Of a stretch of 64,000 nt of DNA, positions 1 to 8,732 are shown in pieces (positions within the stretch are counted from its first letter, which is position 1; each line of letters starts with the position of its first letter). Below the pieces are notes generated by a model. The model worked only from the letters and a program-made list of their open reading frames with translations, had not been told where the DNA came from and did not search any database. Position numbers and translations under genes: made by a program. This stretch comes from Moorena sp. SIOASIH (GTDB lineage Bacteria > Cyanobacteriota > Cyanobacteriia > Cyanobacteriales > Coleofasciculaceae), in NCBI RefSeq assembly GCF_010671925.1, contig NZ_JAAHIH010000006.1, forward strand, positions 682,001-746,000. The letters run 5' to 3'.

Positions 1-509
1 TGAATCGCCTGGGCTAATAAATCTACGTTCTCAGTTCCCGGTTGTTGTATGACTGACGGCCAAGGAGTACGATTATCTGCCTTTGGTAAAAGAACGCGAC
101 CATCGTAAAATACTTCAACGTAGACCTGATTGTAGCCTTGGTTAACAAGACGGTCGAGGATTTCCTCAAGGGCTCCAGGACGAGCATCACAGGGATATAA
201 GCGCACCCAAATCGCTTGATTCTTCGGCCAGGTTTGGGAACGACACTGCTGTAAGAAACTGGCGTGTTCCTGGATAATGGTTTGGTAGCTGATTTTAGAG
301 TTTGAGTTCTCCTTTAAGGAATTAACTCTTAAGCTTTCTTTTTGAGCGATCGCTTCCTGAGTAAAGTGGCAATAAGCTTTTGTTTTTGCCTCAGCGGTTG
401 GTACCAACCAACACTGACTCAACAGACTACTTCCTACTGCAAGGGCGGCAATCAAGCTACGATGTAGACCTTGCCGGTGTTGCCTCCGTTTAACAAAACT
501 GTTATACAT
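1..509 (-). CDS. Secreted conserved protein, N-terminal part (glycosylhydrolase-10-like)
   Basis: The gene runs off the left edge, so only about 169 N-terminal residues are visible. I translated it by hand from an ATG at 509. The first 40 residues form a signal peptide: a basic start (KRRQHR), a hydrophobic core, and a likely cut after TAEA. The mature part contains IWVRLYPCDARPG and YNQVYVEVFYDGRVLLP, which I associate with a cyanobacterial family that has a family-10 glycosylhydrolase-like TIM barrel; that link is from memory. The frame stays open upstream to a stop at 627-629, so a longer or GTG start is possible. Exported and probably periplasmic; the substrate is unknown. Confidence 0.65.
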   Translation of the reverse strand, partial: MYNSFVKRRQHRQGLHRSLIAALAVGSSLLSQCWLVPTAEAKTKAYCHFTQEAIAQKESLRVNSLKENSNSKISYQTIIQEHASFLQQCRSQTWPKNQAIWVRLYPCDARPGALEEILDRLVNQGYNQVYVEVFYDGRVLLPKADNRTPWPSVIQQPGTENVDLLAQAI

Positions 510-1151
510 TCCTAGAAACACTACAAAAGAACAGAAAGTTAGCCAAAAGCCAGCTAACTCATCCCCGATTGGTTCAATATCTTTGACATCTCCCCCAGGT
601 GCAGCATCAGGGATTCTAAACGGATACTACGAGAGGGTCAGCAAGTCACTAACTCGTTTTCATCCCCGCCGTTATTGCACAGGGGTTTTTAACTATGATT
701 TTTTATAAAATTACTAGTGATTATATAGTTTAGGGATAGAAAGGGAAACACCAAGGGAGGGGGGAGAGGTAAATCTATAGGTAAATCTATATTGTTTTCT
801 ATGATGATGCATATATCATTAAATTTGTCAAGTTTGATTATTGTCGATTATTAGCTAACTAGTAGTAGTGATAAACCATATAATCATTAGTCTAACCCCT
901 AACCGCTAACGGCTGGCATTACCTTTAAAGGTTTTCAGCTGTCTTACCAACTGTTCCGGAAAATTCTTAATGATTACGAGAGTTAGGACAGGAGCAGGGC
1001 AATAATTGGCCAAAAGTTTGAGATCATCGATAATCCTACCCTCCCTTGGGTGGGATGTTCTCAAGAAACCTGAAGATAGGACAGGTTTGTACTCGCAGTT
1101 TTTTGTTAACCCAGCTTATGCCTCGCCTAAAATAGGCGAGGTGTGGACAGC
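510..1151. other. Intergenic region, no gene seen
   Basis: About 640 bases separate the secreted-protein gene from psb27. The left 120 bases could belong to an upstream-extended secreted protein. The rest is AT-rich with stop codons in all frames, and I see no convincing RNA gene or clean terminator. Confidence 0.5.
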
Positions 1152-1565
1152 TTAAGCGCCCCGTTTGAGAGAACGCTCGACTTGGGAAAATTCTTGCTCT
1201 AGACGATCCTTCAACTTTTTCGGTAAAGGGCGATTGGGATAGGAACTGTAGTAACCAGCCAAGGAATTGACAGCAGTCCGCATGGTAGTGAAGGAATTAA
1301 GGGTAGACACAGATCTATCTCTGCGGTAGCGCGAGGCATAGTCATTCATCAGCAGACTGGCTTTTTCACGAATTGCCACCTTATCTGGTGAATCTTCTGG
1401 TAATTCAAGGGCTTGTCTTAATTCTTGTAGAGCAGTTATTGTATCCTGACGGTAATCTCCTGTTAAGCCTGTACCACTTGAGGCACAACCAGTTAAACCG
1501 ATAACCATAACCAGTACCAGGGCAATAAAACCTGATAAGCAGCGCTTTATTCGCATGATTGACAT
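1152..1565 (-). CDS. psb27: Photosystem II assembly lipoprotein Psb27
   Basis: Psb27 is a lumenal lipoprotein that binds CP43 in photosystem II assembly and repair intermediates while the manganese cluster is built. A short hydrophobic signal ends in a lipobox (LTGC), so the mature protein is probably acylated on Cys and anchored to the lumenal membrane face. The four-helix body carries family-typical strings: YASRYRRD, SFTTMRTAVNSLAGYYSSY and PNRPLPKKLKDRLEQEF. The length (137 residues) fits. I chose ATG 1565 because the longer frame begins with TTG at 1574; ATG 1556 is also possible. It is the next gene after the pst operon but lies beyond that operon's terminator, so it should be transcribed separately. 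Confidence 0.93.
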   Translation of the reverse strand: MSIMRIKRCLSGFIALVLVMVIGLTGCASSGTGLTGDYRQDTITALQELRQALELPEDSPDKVAIREKASLLMNDYASRYRRDRSVSTLNSFTTMRTAVNSLAGYYSSYPNRPLPKKLKDRLEQEFSQVERSLKRGA

Positions 1566-1632
1566 CAAATCCAATTTTATAATCAGATTCGATCCTATCT
1601 TGAATTGGTACTGGGGGGATCATCGCCATCAG

Positions 1633-1665
1633 AAAAAAAATCCCACGAACCTGTTGCCGTGGGAT
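1633..1665 (-). terminator. Rho-independent terminator of the pst operon
   Basis: On the minus strand ATCCCACG and CGTGGGAT form a perfect 8-bp stem (1640-1647 with 1658-1665), followed directly by eight T. It begins 36 bases after the pstB stop codon and separates the pst operon from psb27. Confidence 0.9.
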
Positions 1666-1700
1666 GTGTAGTGTATGTTAGGGCAAAATGTTAGGGGGAT

Positions 1701-2531
1701 TTAGCCGAAACGCCCACTAACATAGTCCCTGGTGGCTTCCTGCTTAGGATTTTGGAAGATGACTTCAGTTCTATTGAACTCTACTAAATAGCCTTGTTTA
1801 CCACCTGTTTCCGTTGCCCTAGCGTTATAGAAAGCTGTCATGTCTGCTACTCGGGTAGCTTGTTGCATGTTGTGGGTAACGATAACAATGGTGTATTTTT
1901 CTTTAAGCTCGTGCATTAGTTCTTCCACTTTGAGGGTGGAGATGGGGTCAAGAGCGGAGCAAGGTTCATCCATCAACAACACTTCTGGCTTAATGGCTAA
2001 GGCGCGAGCAATACACAAACGCTGTTGTTGACCCCCAGATAGAGACAGACCACTCTGTCTTAGTTTATCTTTGACTTCATCCCAGAGGGCAGCTTGTTGA
2101 AGACTGCGCTCCACTAATTCATCCATGTCCCCTTGATAGCCGTTAATCCTGGCTCCAAAGGCAATATTTTCATAAATGGATTTGGGAAAAGGGTTTGGCT
2201 TTTGGAATACCATGCCAATGCGGCGACGTACTTCTTCAATGCTGTTGTCAAACTTTTTATCATAGAGATTTTCGCCATGGAAGGTAATTTTCCCTGTCAC
2301 CCGTGCTCCTGGAATCAGGTCGTTTAAGCGATTAAAACACCGCAACAAGGTGCTTTTTCCACAACCGGACGGTCCGATAAAGGCGGTAACTTGGTTTTTG
2401 GGAATATCTAAATAGACATCTTTGACTGCTAAAAATGATCCATAGTATACGGAAACTTTTTCAGCCCGTAAAACCGGATATTGTACTTCTACAGACGAAG
2501 TTGTGCAGTCCATAACTTGGTTATAATTCAT
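1701..2531 (-). CDS. pstB: Phosphate ABC transporter ATP-binding protein PstB
   Basis: Cytoplasmic ATPase that drives PstSCA phosphate import. Walker A is GPSGCGKST (about residues 53-61), followed by the Q-loop region VFQKPNPFP typical of PstB, the signature LSGGQQQRL, Walker B VLLMDEPCSALDP and the switch His in VIVTHNMQQA. The open frame extends upstream to 2675, but that part overlaps the end of pstA and adds atypical sequence. ATG 2531 is preceded by GAGG at 8 bases and gives a normal 276-residue protein. It is the last gene of pstS-pstC-pstA-pstB and sits just before the terminator. Expression is expected under phosphate starvation through the Pho box ahead of pstS. Confidence 0.96.
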   Translation of the reverse strand: MNYNQVMDCTTSSVEVQYPVLRAEKVSVYYGSFLAVKDVYLDIPKNQVTAFIGPSGCGKSTLLRCFNRLNDLIPGARVTGKITFHGENLYDKKFDNSIEEVRRRIGMVFQKPNPFPKSIYENIAFGARINGYQGDMDELVERSLQQAALWDEVKDKLRQSGLSLSGGQQQRLCIARALAIKPEVLLMDEPCSALDPISTLKVEELMHELKEKYTIVIVTHNMQQATRVADMTAFYNARATETGGKQGYLVEFNRTEVIFQNPKQEATRDYVSGRFG

Positions 2532-2628
2532 ATTTAAATCCTCTATGTAATTGTCAACTTTTGAAATCAAAACTGAAAACTTTTCCATACCTTTGAATCT
2601 GTATTTTAATAGTGGGTATATTGACTTT

Positions 2629-3537
2629 TTATCTATTGCTTTGGAATTTATTGCGCAGGAAAATTGCTCCGGCATTCATGACCAACAGCACTACCATCAA
2701 CATCACAATTCCCGCAGCCGCGTTAGTGTGAAAGGCTTCTTGGGGACGGGAGATCCAGTTGTAAATTTGAATTGGCAGTGCAGTAAATGGATCTTGTGGG
2801 TTCATGGGCGGCCTGGTAATGAAGCTCAAGGCTCCAATAGTAATCAAAGGAGCAGTTTCCCCAATTGCTCTTGACAGTGCTAAAATCGTTCCTGTCAGGA
2901 TACCAGGTAAAGCGAGAGGAAAAATATGCTCTCGAATCACTTGCCAGCGAGTTGCTCCTAAGGCATAACCCGCTTGACGCAAACTATTGGGAATTGCCCG
3001 TAGACTTTCACGGGTGGCAACAATAATGATCGGCAGAATTAACAACGACAGGGTTAGGGCACCAGTTAGTATGCTCCTACCATTAGTAATGGGAGCCAAC
3101 CACCGGACAAACACTTGTAAACCCAATAAGCCGTAAATAATTGAAGGTACAGCAGCTAGGTTAGCGATGTTGATTTCAATAATCTGGGTCAATAGGTTGT
3201 CAGTGGCATATTCTTCTAAGAAAATACCCGCCCCTACTCCCAAAGGAAAAGAGACGATTGCTGTTAGCACCAACAGCCACACACTACCGATTAAGGGAGG
3301 AAAAATACCAGCTTGGTCTGGTTTACGGGAGGGAGGACTGGTGATAAATTGCCCATTGAGCCGGGGCAGACCATCGAGAAAAACATCAATTAGCAATACT
3401 GCCAGTATCACTAGCCCAAAAAAGATGGCAACCCAGGCAGCAAAGGCGAAGATTTTATCAAAGTTATAGCGCTTGGGTAGCGCCAGGTTGAAGTAACCTC
3501 CGGAATCGTCTCCTTGAGGTTTTAGGTCTTGTGCCAT
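2629..3537 (-). CDS. pstA: Phosphate ABC transporter permease PstA
   Basis: Inner-membrane permease subunit that pairs with PstC to form the phosphate channel. About six hydrophobic segments are visible, with the EAA-type loop GYALGATRWQVIREHIFPLALPG that docks on PstB. The open frame has an upstream extension, but ATG 3537 (MAQDLKPQ) overlaps the pstC stop codon by one base (TAATG), the classical arrangement for coupled translation. That start gives 302 residues, normal for the family. A PSRKP-containing loop lies near residue 70. Confidence 0.95.
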   Translation of the reverse strand: MAQDLKPQGDDSGGYFNLALPKRYNFDKIFAFAAWVAIFFGLVILAVLLIDVFLDGLPRLNGQFITSPPSRKPDQAGIFPPLIGSVWLLVLTAIVSFPLGVGAGIFLEEYATDNLLTQIIEINIANLAAVPSIIYGLLGLQVFVRWLAPITNGRSILTGALTLSLLILPIIIVATRESLRAIPNSLRQAGYALGATRWQVIREHIFPLALPGILTGTILALSRAIGETAPLITIGALSFITRPPMNPQDPFTALPIQIYNWISRPQEAFHTNAAAGIVMLMVVLLVMNAGAIFLRNKFQSNR

Positions 3538-4478
3538 TAGTCGTATTTCTCCCGAAAGCGACGGACAAACCAAAAGCTAAAGATATTTAGGGCTAAGGTC
3601 AGTAAGAACAGGGTCATACCTACAGAAAAAATAGTTTTGTAGGCTAGGGAACCTGCTGGTGTATCTCCTAAACTAACCTGAACAATATAGGCTGTCATGG
3701 TCATCACTGGTACTAGGGGATTCAGTCCCAAGGTGGGATTTTGACCGGCAGCAATGCTAACAATCATGGTTTCACCGACAGCACGGGAAACTGCTAGTAC
3801 AAAGGAAGCAACAATTCCAGATAATGCTGCTGGTATTACTACTCCGATGATGGTTTCTCGTTTAGTTGCCCCCAAGGCATAAGCACCTTGTCTTAAACTG
3901 TTGGGTACAGCATAGATGGCATCTTCACTGAGGGAAGCTACCATGGGAATAATGGCTATTCCTAAAACAATCCCAGCGCTTAAAGCATTGAATCCTTGTA
4001 AACCGGGAATAAATGTTTTTAAGAAGGGGCTAACTACCATCAGGGCGAAGTAACCAAATACCACCGTAGGAACCCCTGCTAATATTTCTAGGGCAGGTTT
4101 GAGCCAGCGACGGATATCAGAAGATGCATATTCACTCAAGCAGATAGCTGCAAGCAATCCCAGGGGTAATGCCACCATCAGCGCGATTACAGAGGTCAGG
4201 AAGGTGGCACTAATCAGCACAAAAATGCCAAACTGGGGATTAGCAAACAAGGGAGTCCATGCTGTATCAGTCAGGAATTTCCAGAGTGATACTTCTTGGA
4301 AAAATGCTACTGTTTCAAATATTAGGGTTAGAACAATGCCGATGGTAGTTGCGACAGAAACAAAGGCAAAGGTAGCAAAAACTATTTTTACTACCAGTTC
4401 TACCCGCTTGTTTAACTGCCGGTTTGGTCGAAACATCTCAGAGTCTGATGACTCAAAAGATGGCGGAGTGGTAGTCAT
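3537..4478 (-). CDS. pstC: Phosphate ABC transporter permease PstC
   Basis: First permease gene of the operon. After a polar N-terminus (MTTTPPSFESSDSEMF) it has about six membrane segments and the cytoplasmic loop GAYALGATKRETIIGVVIPAALSG in the usual place. The longest open frame starts with TTG at 4520; ATG 4478 gives 313 residues, in line with other PstC proteins. No strong Shine-Dalgarno precedes either start, and ATG 4436 cannot be excluded. The 3' end overlaps the pstA start by one base. The 275 bases up to pstS hold short direct repeats (GATGAAG/GATAAAG type and a doubled 15-mer at about 4700-4733) but no clear terminator, so pstS and pstC are probably one transcript. Confidence 0.94.
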   Translation of the reverse strand: MTTTPPSFESSDSEMFRPNRQLNKRVELVVKIVFATFAFVSVATTIGIVLTLIFETVAFFQEVSLWKFLTDTAWTPLFANPQFGIFVLISATFLTSVIALMVALPLGLLAAICLSEYASSDIRRWLKPALEILAGVPTVVFGYFALMVVSPFLKTFIPGLQGFNALSAGIVLGIAIIPMVASLSEDAIYAVPNSLRQGAYALGATKRETIIGVVIPAALSGIVASFVLAVSRAVGETMIVSIAAGQNPTLGLNPLVPVMTMTAYIVQVSLGDTPAGSLAYKTIFSVGMTLFLLTLALNIFSFWFVRRFREKYD

Positions 4479-4753
4479 CAGTAAAGTATTACGTGTGAAG
4501 GAGCAAGTTTGAAGGAGCAAGTGTGTTCGCCTGATAGCGTTCTCTTAGGGTAGGATCAAGTGTGAAGGATAAAGGATAAAGGATGAAGGATGAAGTGTGA
4601 GGAATCAAGTGTGAGGAATGAAATAATTCTACTCATAGGTGTAGTGGTGATATATATCAAGGTGACTTACAAGGTGACTTAGCAACTTGGTTCTTTTCAG
4701 CCTTCATCATTCAGACTTCATCATTCAGACTTTAAGACATCATTTACTATTCT

Positions 4754-5746
4754 TTATTTCTCTAATAGCTGTTTCACTTTGGAGCCTTTACGAGCATTAG
4801 CAAAGACTGTACCAACTGTGCCATCGCTAAAACGCTTTCTCACCAGCATCATAATATCTTCTGGCATGGGAACATAGCCAACTTCTGAGATTAATTTGGA
4901 ATTTGCTGCTGCCAACTGATAGTCTACAAATGCTTTAACTTCAGGTCGAGTTGCCGCCTCTTTCTTAACGTAGATAAACTCTGGGCGAGATAGAGGTTTG
5001 TAACTTCCATCGGCAATAGTTGCTGTGCTAGGGGCAACGCAACCACTTCCTCCATCAATCTTTAAAAGTTTGAGTTTATCTTTGTTTTCTTCGTAGTAGG
5101 CGTAACCAAAGAAGGCTAGTCCACCCTTATCATTCGATACCCCTTGCACAAGCAAATTGTCATCTTCACTCGCGGTATAGTCGCCCCGAGAGCTAGCGTC
5201 TTTACCAACCGTGTTTTCCATAAAGTAATCATAGGTTCCGGAGTCAGTTCCTGGACCATAAAGTCCTAGTTTGGTATCAGGGAAACCAGGACGAATTTGC
5301 TTCCAGTTTTTGATTTTGTCTTGAGCTGCTGGCTCCCACATTTTTTTGAGTTCAGAAGTTTTTAGGCAGCTAGCAAAGTTATTTTCTTTGTGAACTACTA
5401 CAGAGAGTCCATCAAAGGCGATGGGTAATTCGATGTACTCAATTCCTCCCTTCTTGCAAAGTTCTATTTCTGATGCTTTGATCGGACGGGAGCCGTTGGA
5501 AATATCCGTTTCTCCAGCACAAAACTTCTTGAATCCACCACCAGTACCAGAGATACCGACAGTAACTTGGATTCCCGGATTCGCTTTCTGGAACTCTTCC
5601 GCCATTGCCTCAGAGATGGGAAATACTGTGCTGGAACCATCTACCTTAACTGTAGCTGTGGGGGTTGAACCACCACAGGAGGTAATCCCCACGGCTAAGG
5701 AGGTGATCAATGCTATTGAGAATAAATTATTCTTTTGAGACAACAT
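4754..5746 (-). CDS. pstS: Phosphate-binding lipoprotein PstS (SphX-type)
   Basis: Periplasmic phosphate receptor that feeds the PstCA channel. A signal peptide ends in the lipobox ITSC, giving a mature lipoprotein that starts CGGSTPTA. Phosphate-binding strings of the PBP-like fold are present: VDGSSTVFPISEAMAEEF, GTGGGFKKFCAGETDISNGSRPI and GPGTDSGTYDYF. At 330 residues it is full length. Several cysteines and the spacing resemble the SphX/PstS group of cyanobacteria. It is the promoter-proximal gene of the operon, with a four-repeat Pho box 61-102 bases ahead of its start codon. The divergent neighbour is bioB, so the 160-base gap serves both directions. Confidence 0.95.
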   Translation of the reverse strand: MLSQKNNLFSIALITSLAVGITSCGGSTPTATVKVDGSSTVFPISEAMAEEFQKANPGIQVTVGISGTGGGFKKFCAGETDISNGSRPIKASEIELCKKGGIEYIELPIAFDGLSVVVHKENNFASCLKTSELKKMWEPAAQDKIKNWKQIRPGFPDTKLGLYGPGTDSGTYDYFMENTVGKDASSRGDYTASEDDNLLVQGVSNDKGGLAFFGYAYYEENKDKLKLLKIDGGSGCVAPSTATIADGSYKPLSRPEFIYVKKEAATRPEVKAFVDYQLAAANSKLISEVGYVPMPEDIMMLVRKRFSDGTVGTVFANARKGSKVKQLLEK

Positions 5747-5806
5747 GGAATTGGCTTAATTATTTTAGGCGTCACAGCCGGAGTTTACCGCTCCACCATA
5801 AAGAGT

Positions 5807-5848
5807 AGGTTAAGCATTAGGTTAAATTATAATTAAGAAAAGGTTAAA
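5807..5848 (-). promoter_or_regulatory. Pho box: four direct repeats upstream of pstS
   Basis: Read toward pstS the strand carries TTTAACCT, CTTAATTA, TTTAACCT and CTTAACCT (5841-5848, 5830-5837, 5819-5826, 5807-5814). Start-to-start spacing is 11, 11 and 12 bases. All four fit the cyanobacterial SphR/PhoB half-site PyTTAAPyPy(T/A) known from Synechocystis. A three-repeat box is the usual form; here there are four. Confidence 0.9.
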
Positions 5849-5907
5849 TTTTTAGTTGGGGTAGTAGATATCACTAGCCAACTTACTCTAAGGTGGTATA
5901 GTGATGG

Positions 5908-7086
5908 GTGCCTTTAACGCTGATATATGTCGGAGATACTGTGGTTCAAGCACCTTTGTCAACTGCTGTAGGTCTATCTGTAGATTTATCAACTACACCA
6001 GCAAATACACCAGCAAGTACACCAGAACAATGCTCAACATCCCCAGCATCCCTGAATCAGTGGCTGCAAAAGCTAACTGAGGGGATTATTGCAGGCGATC
6101 GCATTACTAGAGAGGAAGCCTTAGCCCTGACCAAACTCGAAGGGCAAGATAATATATTGCTGCTGTGCCAAGCAGCTGACAAAGTGCGCCAAGCCTGCTG
6201 TGGTAATACCGTGGATTTGTGTAGTATCGTCAATGTCAAATCTGGGGGCTGCTCAGAAAACTGTGGCTTCTGTGCCCAGTCGGCTCACCATCCTGGCGTT
6301 GATTCCCCGATTTATGGTCTTAAGTCTAAGCAAGAGATTATGGCTCAAGCTAAGGCAGCTGAAGCGGCTGGAGCCAAACGTTTTTGCCTAGTCAGTCAGG
6401 GACGTGGACCAAAGTACAGTAGTCCTAAATCGAAAGAGTTTGAACAAATTCTGGAAACCGTACGGGAGATTATTGCCGAAACCAGCATTAAGCCTTGCTG
6501 TGCTTTGGGAGAAGTCACCTCGGAACAAGCCGAAGCTCTGAAAGAAGCTGGAGTAACTCGCTACAACCACAACTTAGAAACCTCAGAGAGGTTTTTCCCA
6601 GAAATTGTGACTACTCACAGCTGGCGCGATCGCGTCGAGACGATCCAGAACTTGAAAGCAGTGGGGATTCAAGCCTGCACTGGTGGCATTATGGGCATGG
6701 GGGAAAGCTGGGAAGACCGAGTGGATTTAGCTCTAGCCCTGCGGGAGTTAAAGGTGGAATCAGTACCCCTGAATTTGCTCAATCCTCGCTCGGGAACCCC
6801 TTTGGGAGAATCTGGGAAGCTAGACCCCTATGAAGCACTAAAAGCGATCGCAATTTTCCGGATGATCCTACCTGAGCAAATCCTGCGCTATGCTGGTGGG
6901 CGAGAAGCCGTGATGGGTGAATTGCAGGCAAAAGGGCTAAAATCCGGAATCAATGCTATGCTGATTGGACACTACCTCACCACTCTGGGACAGCCACCAG
7001 AGCAAGACCACGCTATGCTGGACTCTTTGGGTCTAACCGGTGGTGAAGCTCCGATTCCCGGAGAATATAACTCCCAGAATAAATAG
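5908..7086 (+). CDS. bioB: Biotin synthase BioB
   Basis: Radical-SAM enzyme that inserts sulfur into dethiobiotin, the last step of biotin synthesis. The cluster motif is C115-SEN-C119-GF-C122, preceded by VNVKSGGC. Other family strings are YNHNLETSERFF, TGGIMGMGE, LNLLNPRSGTP and ILRYAGGRE. The body is normal, but the N-terminus carries about 50 extra residues rich in Thr, Pro and Ala. The frame opens with GTG 5908; GTG 5941 is an alternative, and the ATG at 5904 is out of frame. It diverges from pstS, and bioY follows 15 bases downstream, so synthesis and uptake of biotin are probably co-expressed. Confidence 0.95.
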   Translation: MPLTLIYVGDTVVQAPLSTAVGLSVDLSTTPANTPASTPEQCSTSPASLNQWLQKLTEGIIAGDRITREEALALTKLEGQDNILLLCQAADKVRQACCGNTVDLCSIVNVKSGGCSENCGFCAQSAHHPGVDSPIYGLKSKQEIMAQAKAAEAAGAKRFCLVSQGRGPKYSSPKSKEFEQILETVREIIAETSIKPCCALGEVTSEQAEALKEAGVTRYNHNLETSERFFPEIVTTHSWRDRVETIQNLKAVGIQACTGGIMGMGESWEDRVDLALALRELKVESVPLNLLNPRSGTPLGESGKLDPYEALKAIAIFRMILPEQILRYAGGREAVMGELQAKGLKSGINAMLIGHYLTTLGQPPEQDHAMLDSLGLTGGEAPIPGEYNSQNK

Positions 7087-7101
7087 ATTATCGATGTAAC
7101 T

Positions 7102-7686
7102 GTGTCTGCTCCCAATGAGATTTTGTGGGCCATAATTGGTTTGCTGCTGACAATCGGCGGCACGTTTCTAGAAGCCTTCTTTGTCTCCAATCCACCCTGG
7201 GATTGGTCAACTCAAGGTGTTCAAACTATATCCTTAGGGGTTACCTATCAGATTGGAGCAGTCCTACTAGCTGCTTGTTTAGGAGGCAGAAATGCTGGTG
7301 CTCTTTCTCAAATTGCCTATGTTGTCATCGGGTTGAACCTGCCAATCTTTACTCAAGGTGGAGGTATTGGCTATATCAAAGAACCCAGCTTTGGATACAT
7401 ACTAGGCTTTATTGCGGGAGCCTGGGTATGTGGTTTTTTAGCCTTTCGCGTACAACCACGAGTCGAAACATTGGCATTTAGCTGCCTATGTGGTTTACTA
7501 ACCATCCATGCCTACGGTGTCGGCTATTTAATGATTTTCCACGGCATCAATTGGTCAGTGCTTGGGGCTATGCCTCTCATGGAAGCCATCATGAAATATA
7601 CCATTTCACCTTTACCGAGTCAGCTAGTGGTAGTGTGTTCTGTCACCGTTGTGGCATTTGCTCTACGGCAGTTGATGTTTTATTGA
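7102..7686 (+). CDS. bioY: Biotin transporter BioY (ECF S-component)
   Basis: Substrate-binding membrane protein for biotin uptake. It has about six hydrophobic segments and typical BioY strings (GGTFLEAFF, GLNLPIFTQGGGIGYIKEPSFGYILGFIAGAWVCG is the core, read from residues 74-110). The start is GTG at 7102. At 194 residues it is normal. It sits 15 bases after bioB, which strongly supports the assignment. An ECF-type ATPase gene lies at 25822-26463; whether it energises BioY cannot be judged from sequence. Confidence 0.92.
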   Translation: MSAPNEILWAIIGLLLTIGGTFLEAFFVSNPPWDWSTQGVQTISLGVTYQIGAVLLAACLGGRNAGALSQIAYVVIGLNLPIFTQGGGIGYIKEPSFGYILGFIAGAWVCGFLAFRVQPRVETLAFSCLCGLLTIHAYGVGYLMIFHGINWSVLGAMPLMEAIMKYTISPLPSQLVVVCSVTVVAFALRQLMFY

Positions 7687-7765
7687 TAGTCATTTGAAGG
7701 GTTAATTAACAAAAGACTAATCACTAAAGGACTTACCCACCCTTGATGCGTAAAACGACTTTGAC

Positions 7766-7856
7766 ACTCCCGACTCCCGACTCCCGACTCCCGACTCCCG
7801 ACTCCCTACTCCCGACTCCCGACTCCCTACTCCCTACTCCCTACTCCCTACTCCCT
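7766..7856. repeat. Heptamer tandem repeat (ACTCCCG/ACTCCCT), about 13 units
   Basis: A 7-nt unit, first mostly ACTCCCG and then mostly ACTCCCT, repeats without spacers between bioY and lspA. It matches the class of short tandemly repeated repetitive (STRR) heptamers known in filamentous cyanobacteria. Confidence 0.9.
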
Positions 7857-7915
7857 AAAACCCATCGGTGTAAGTACCTCACCCAATCAATAAATGCTAT
7901 CATGAATAATGACTA

Positions 7916-8419
7916 ATGAAAAAAAACCGCCTGTTTTGGTTTGCTGCTGCTATTGGTCTGATTCTGGATCAGCTGACTAAATATTGGGTGGTGCAGAATT
8001 TTGAATTGAAAGAGACTCTACCCCTGTGGCAAGGGGTGTTTCACTTTACCTATTTCACTAATCCTGGTGCCGCTTTCAGTCTCTTTAGTGAAGACGGCAG
8101 CTGGTTACGCTGGCTTTCCTTAGCTGTGAGTCTTGGTTTAATCGGCCTAGCTTGGTTTGGGCCAAAGCTGATTAGGTTGGAACAGCTTGGTTATGGCTTC
8201 ATACTGGGAGGAGCATTAGGGAATGGCATAGACCGTTTTTTCAACAGTTGTTTGGTAGATAACCAGACAGTCGGTTGCGTTGTGGATTTCCTCGATTTTC
8301 GGTTGATTAACTTCCCGGTATTTAATGTGGCCGATGTGTGCATTAACTTAGGTATTGTATGCTTGCTTATTGCAAGTTTTAAGCATCAATCGCCAAAATC
8401 TAGGGAGAGGGGGCAATAA
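7916..8419 (+). CDS. lspA: Lipoprotein signal peptidase (signal peptidase II)
   Basis: Membrane aspartyl protease that removes the signal peptide from prolipoproteins; Psb27 and PstS in this window would be clients. There are four hydrophobic helices. Conserved strings are LDQLTKYWV near residue 18, TNPGAAFS near 48, GALGNGIDRF with catalytic Asp106, and FPVFNVADVCIN with catalytic Asp140. At 167 residues it is typical. The segment between the two Asp residues (NSCLVDNQTVGCVVDFLDF) carries two extra cysteines. It follows bioY, from which it is separated by a heptamer repeat block, so a shared transcript is possible but not certain. Confidence 0.95.
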   Translation: MKKNRLFWFAAAIGLILDQLTKYWVVQNFELKETLPLWQGVFHFTYFTNPGAAFSLFSEDGSWLRWLSLAVSLGLIGLAWFGPKLIRLEQLGYGFILGGALGNGIDRFFNSCLVDNQTVGCVVDFLDFRLINFPVFNVADVCINLGIVCLLIASFKHQSPKSRERGQ

Positions 8420-8732
8420 CTTACAAGCCACAATGCACAAGGGTTATGGCCAATCTGCTTCCATAAGCCTGTTTCCTGTCTTCCCTCTGTTGCCTCTCTT
8501 TCCCTTTTTCCCCCTTTTCCTAACTTATTTGCCAAATCCGGATCGTAAAGCTGGATTTGGTAAGCTCGGTGTATCCCTGTATCCGAGTATCCGAGGTGGA
8601 TCCGTGGCTGCCCTATTCTCAAAAGTAACCAATAATCCTTTACTATTTATTCTCAATTAGGAAATTTTCTTGCAAGTGAGAGAAATAATTATTTAATATT
8701 GTCAATAATGGCTCGTTTTTGAGAGGGTTACC
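8420..8732. other. Intergenic region lspA-fur
   Basis: A pyrimidine-rich run (CTTCCCTC/CTTTCCCT type) lies at about 8470-8520, then GC-rich sequence with short repeats. The last 60 bases before fur are AT-rich (AATAATTATTTAATATT at about 8686) and could hold a Fur-type operator, but I cannot confirm one. Confidence 0.4.

Noticed and set aside
2551..2874. Plus-strand ORF of 107 codons
   Set aside because: Shadow of pstA and of the pstB leader on the opposite strand.
8355..8660. Plus-strand ORF of 101 codons after lspA
   Set aside because: Overlaps the end of lspA in another frame and consists mostly of low-complexity Phe/Pro/Leu from a pyrimidine run.
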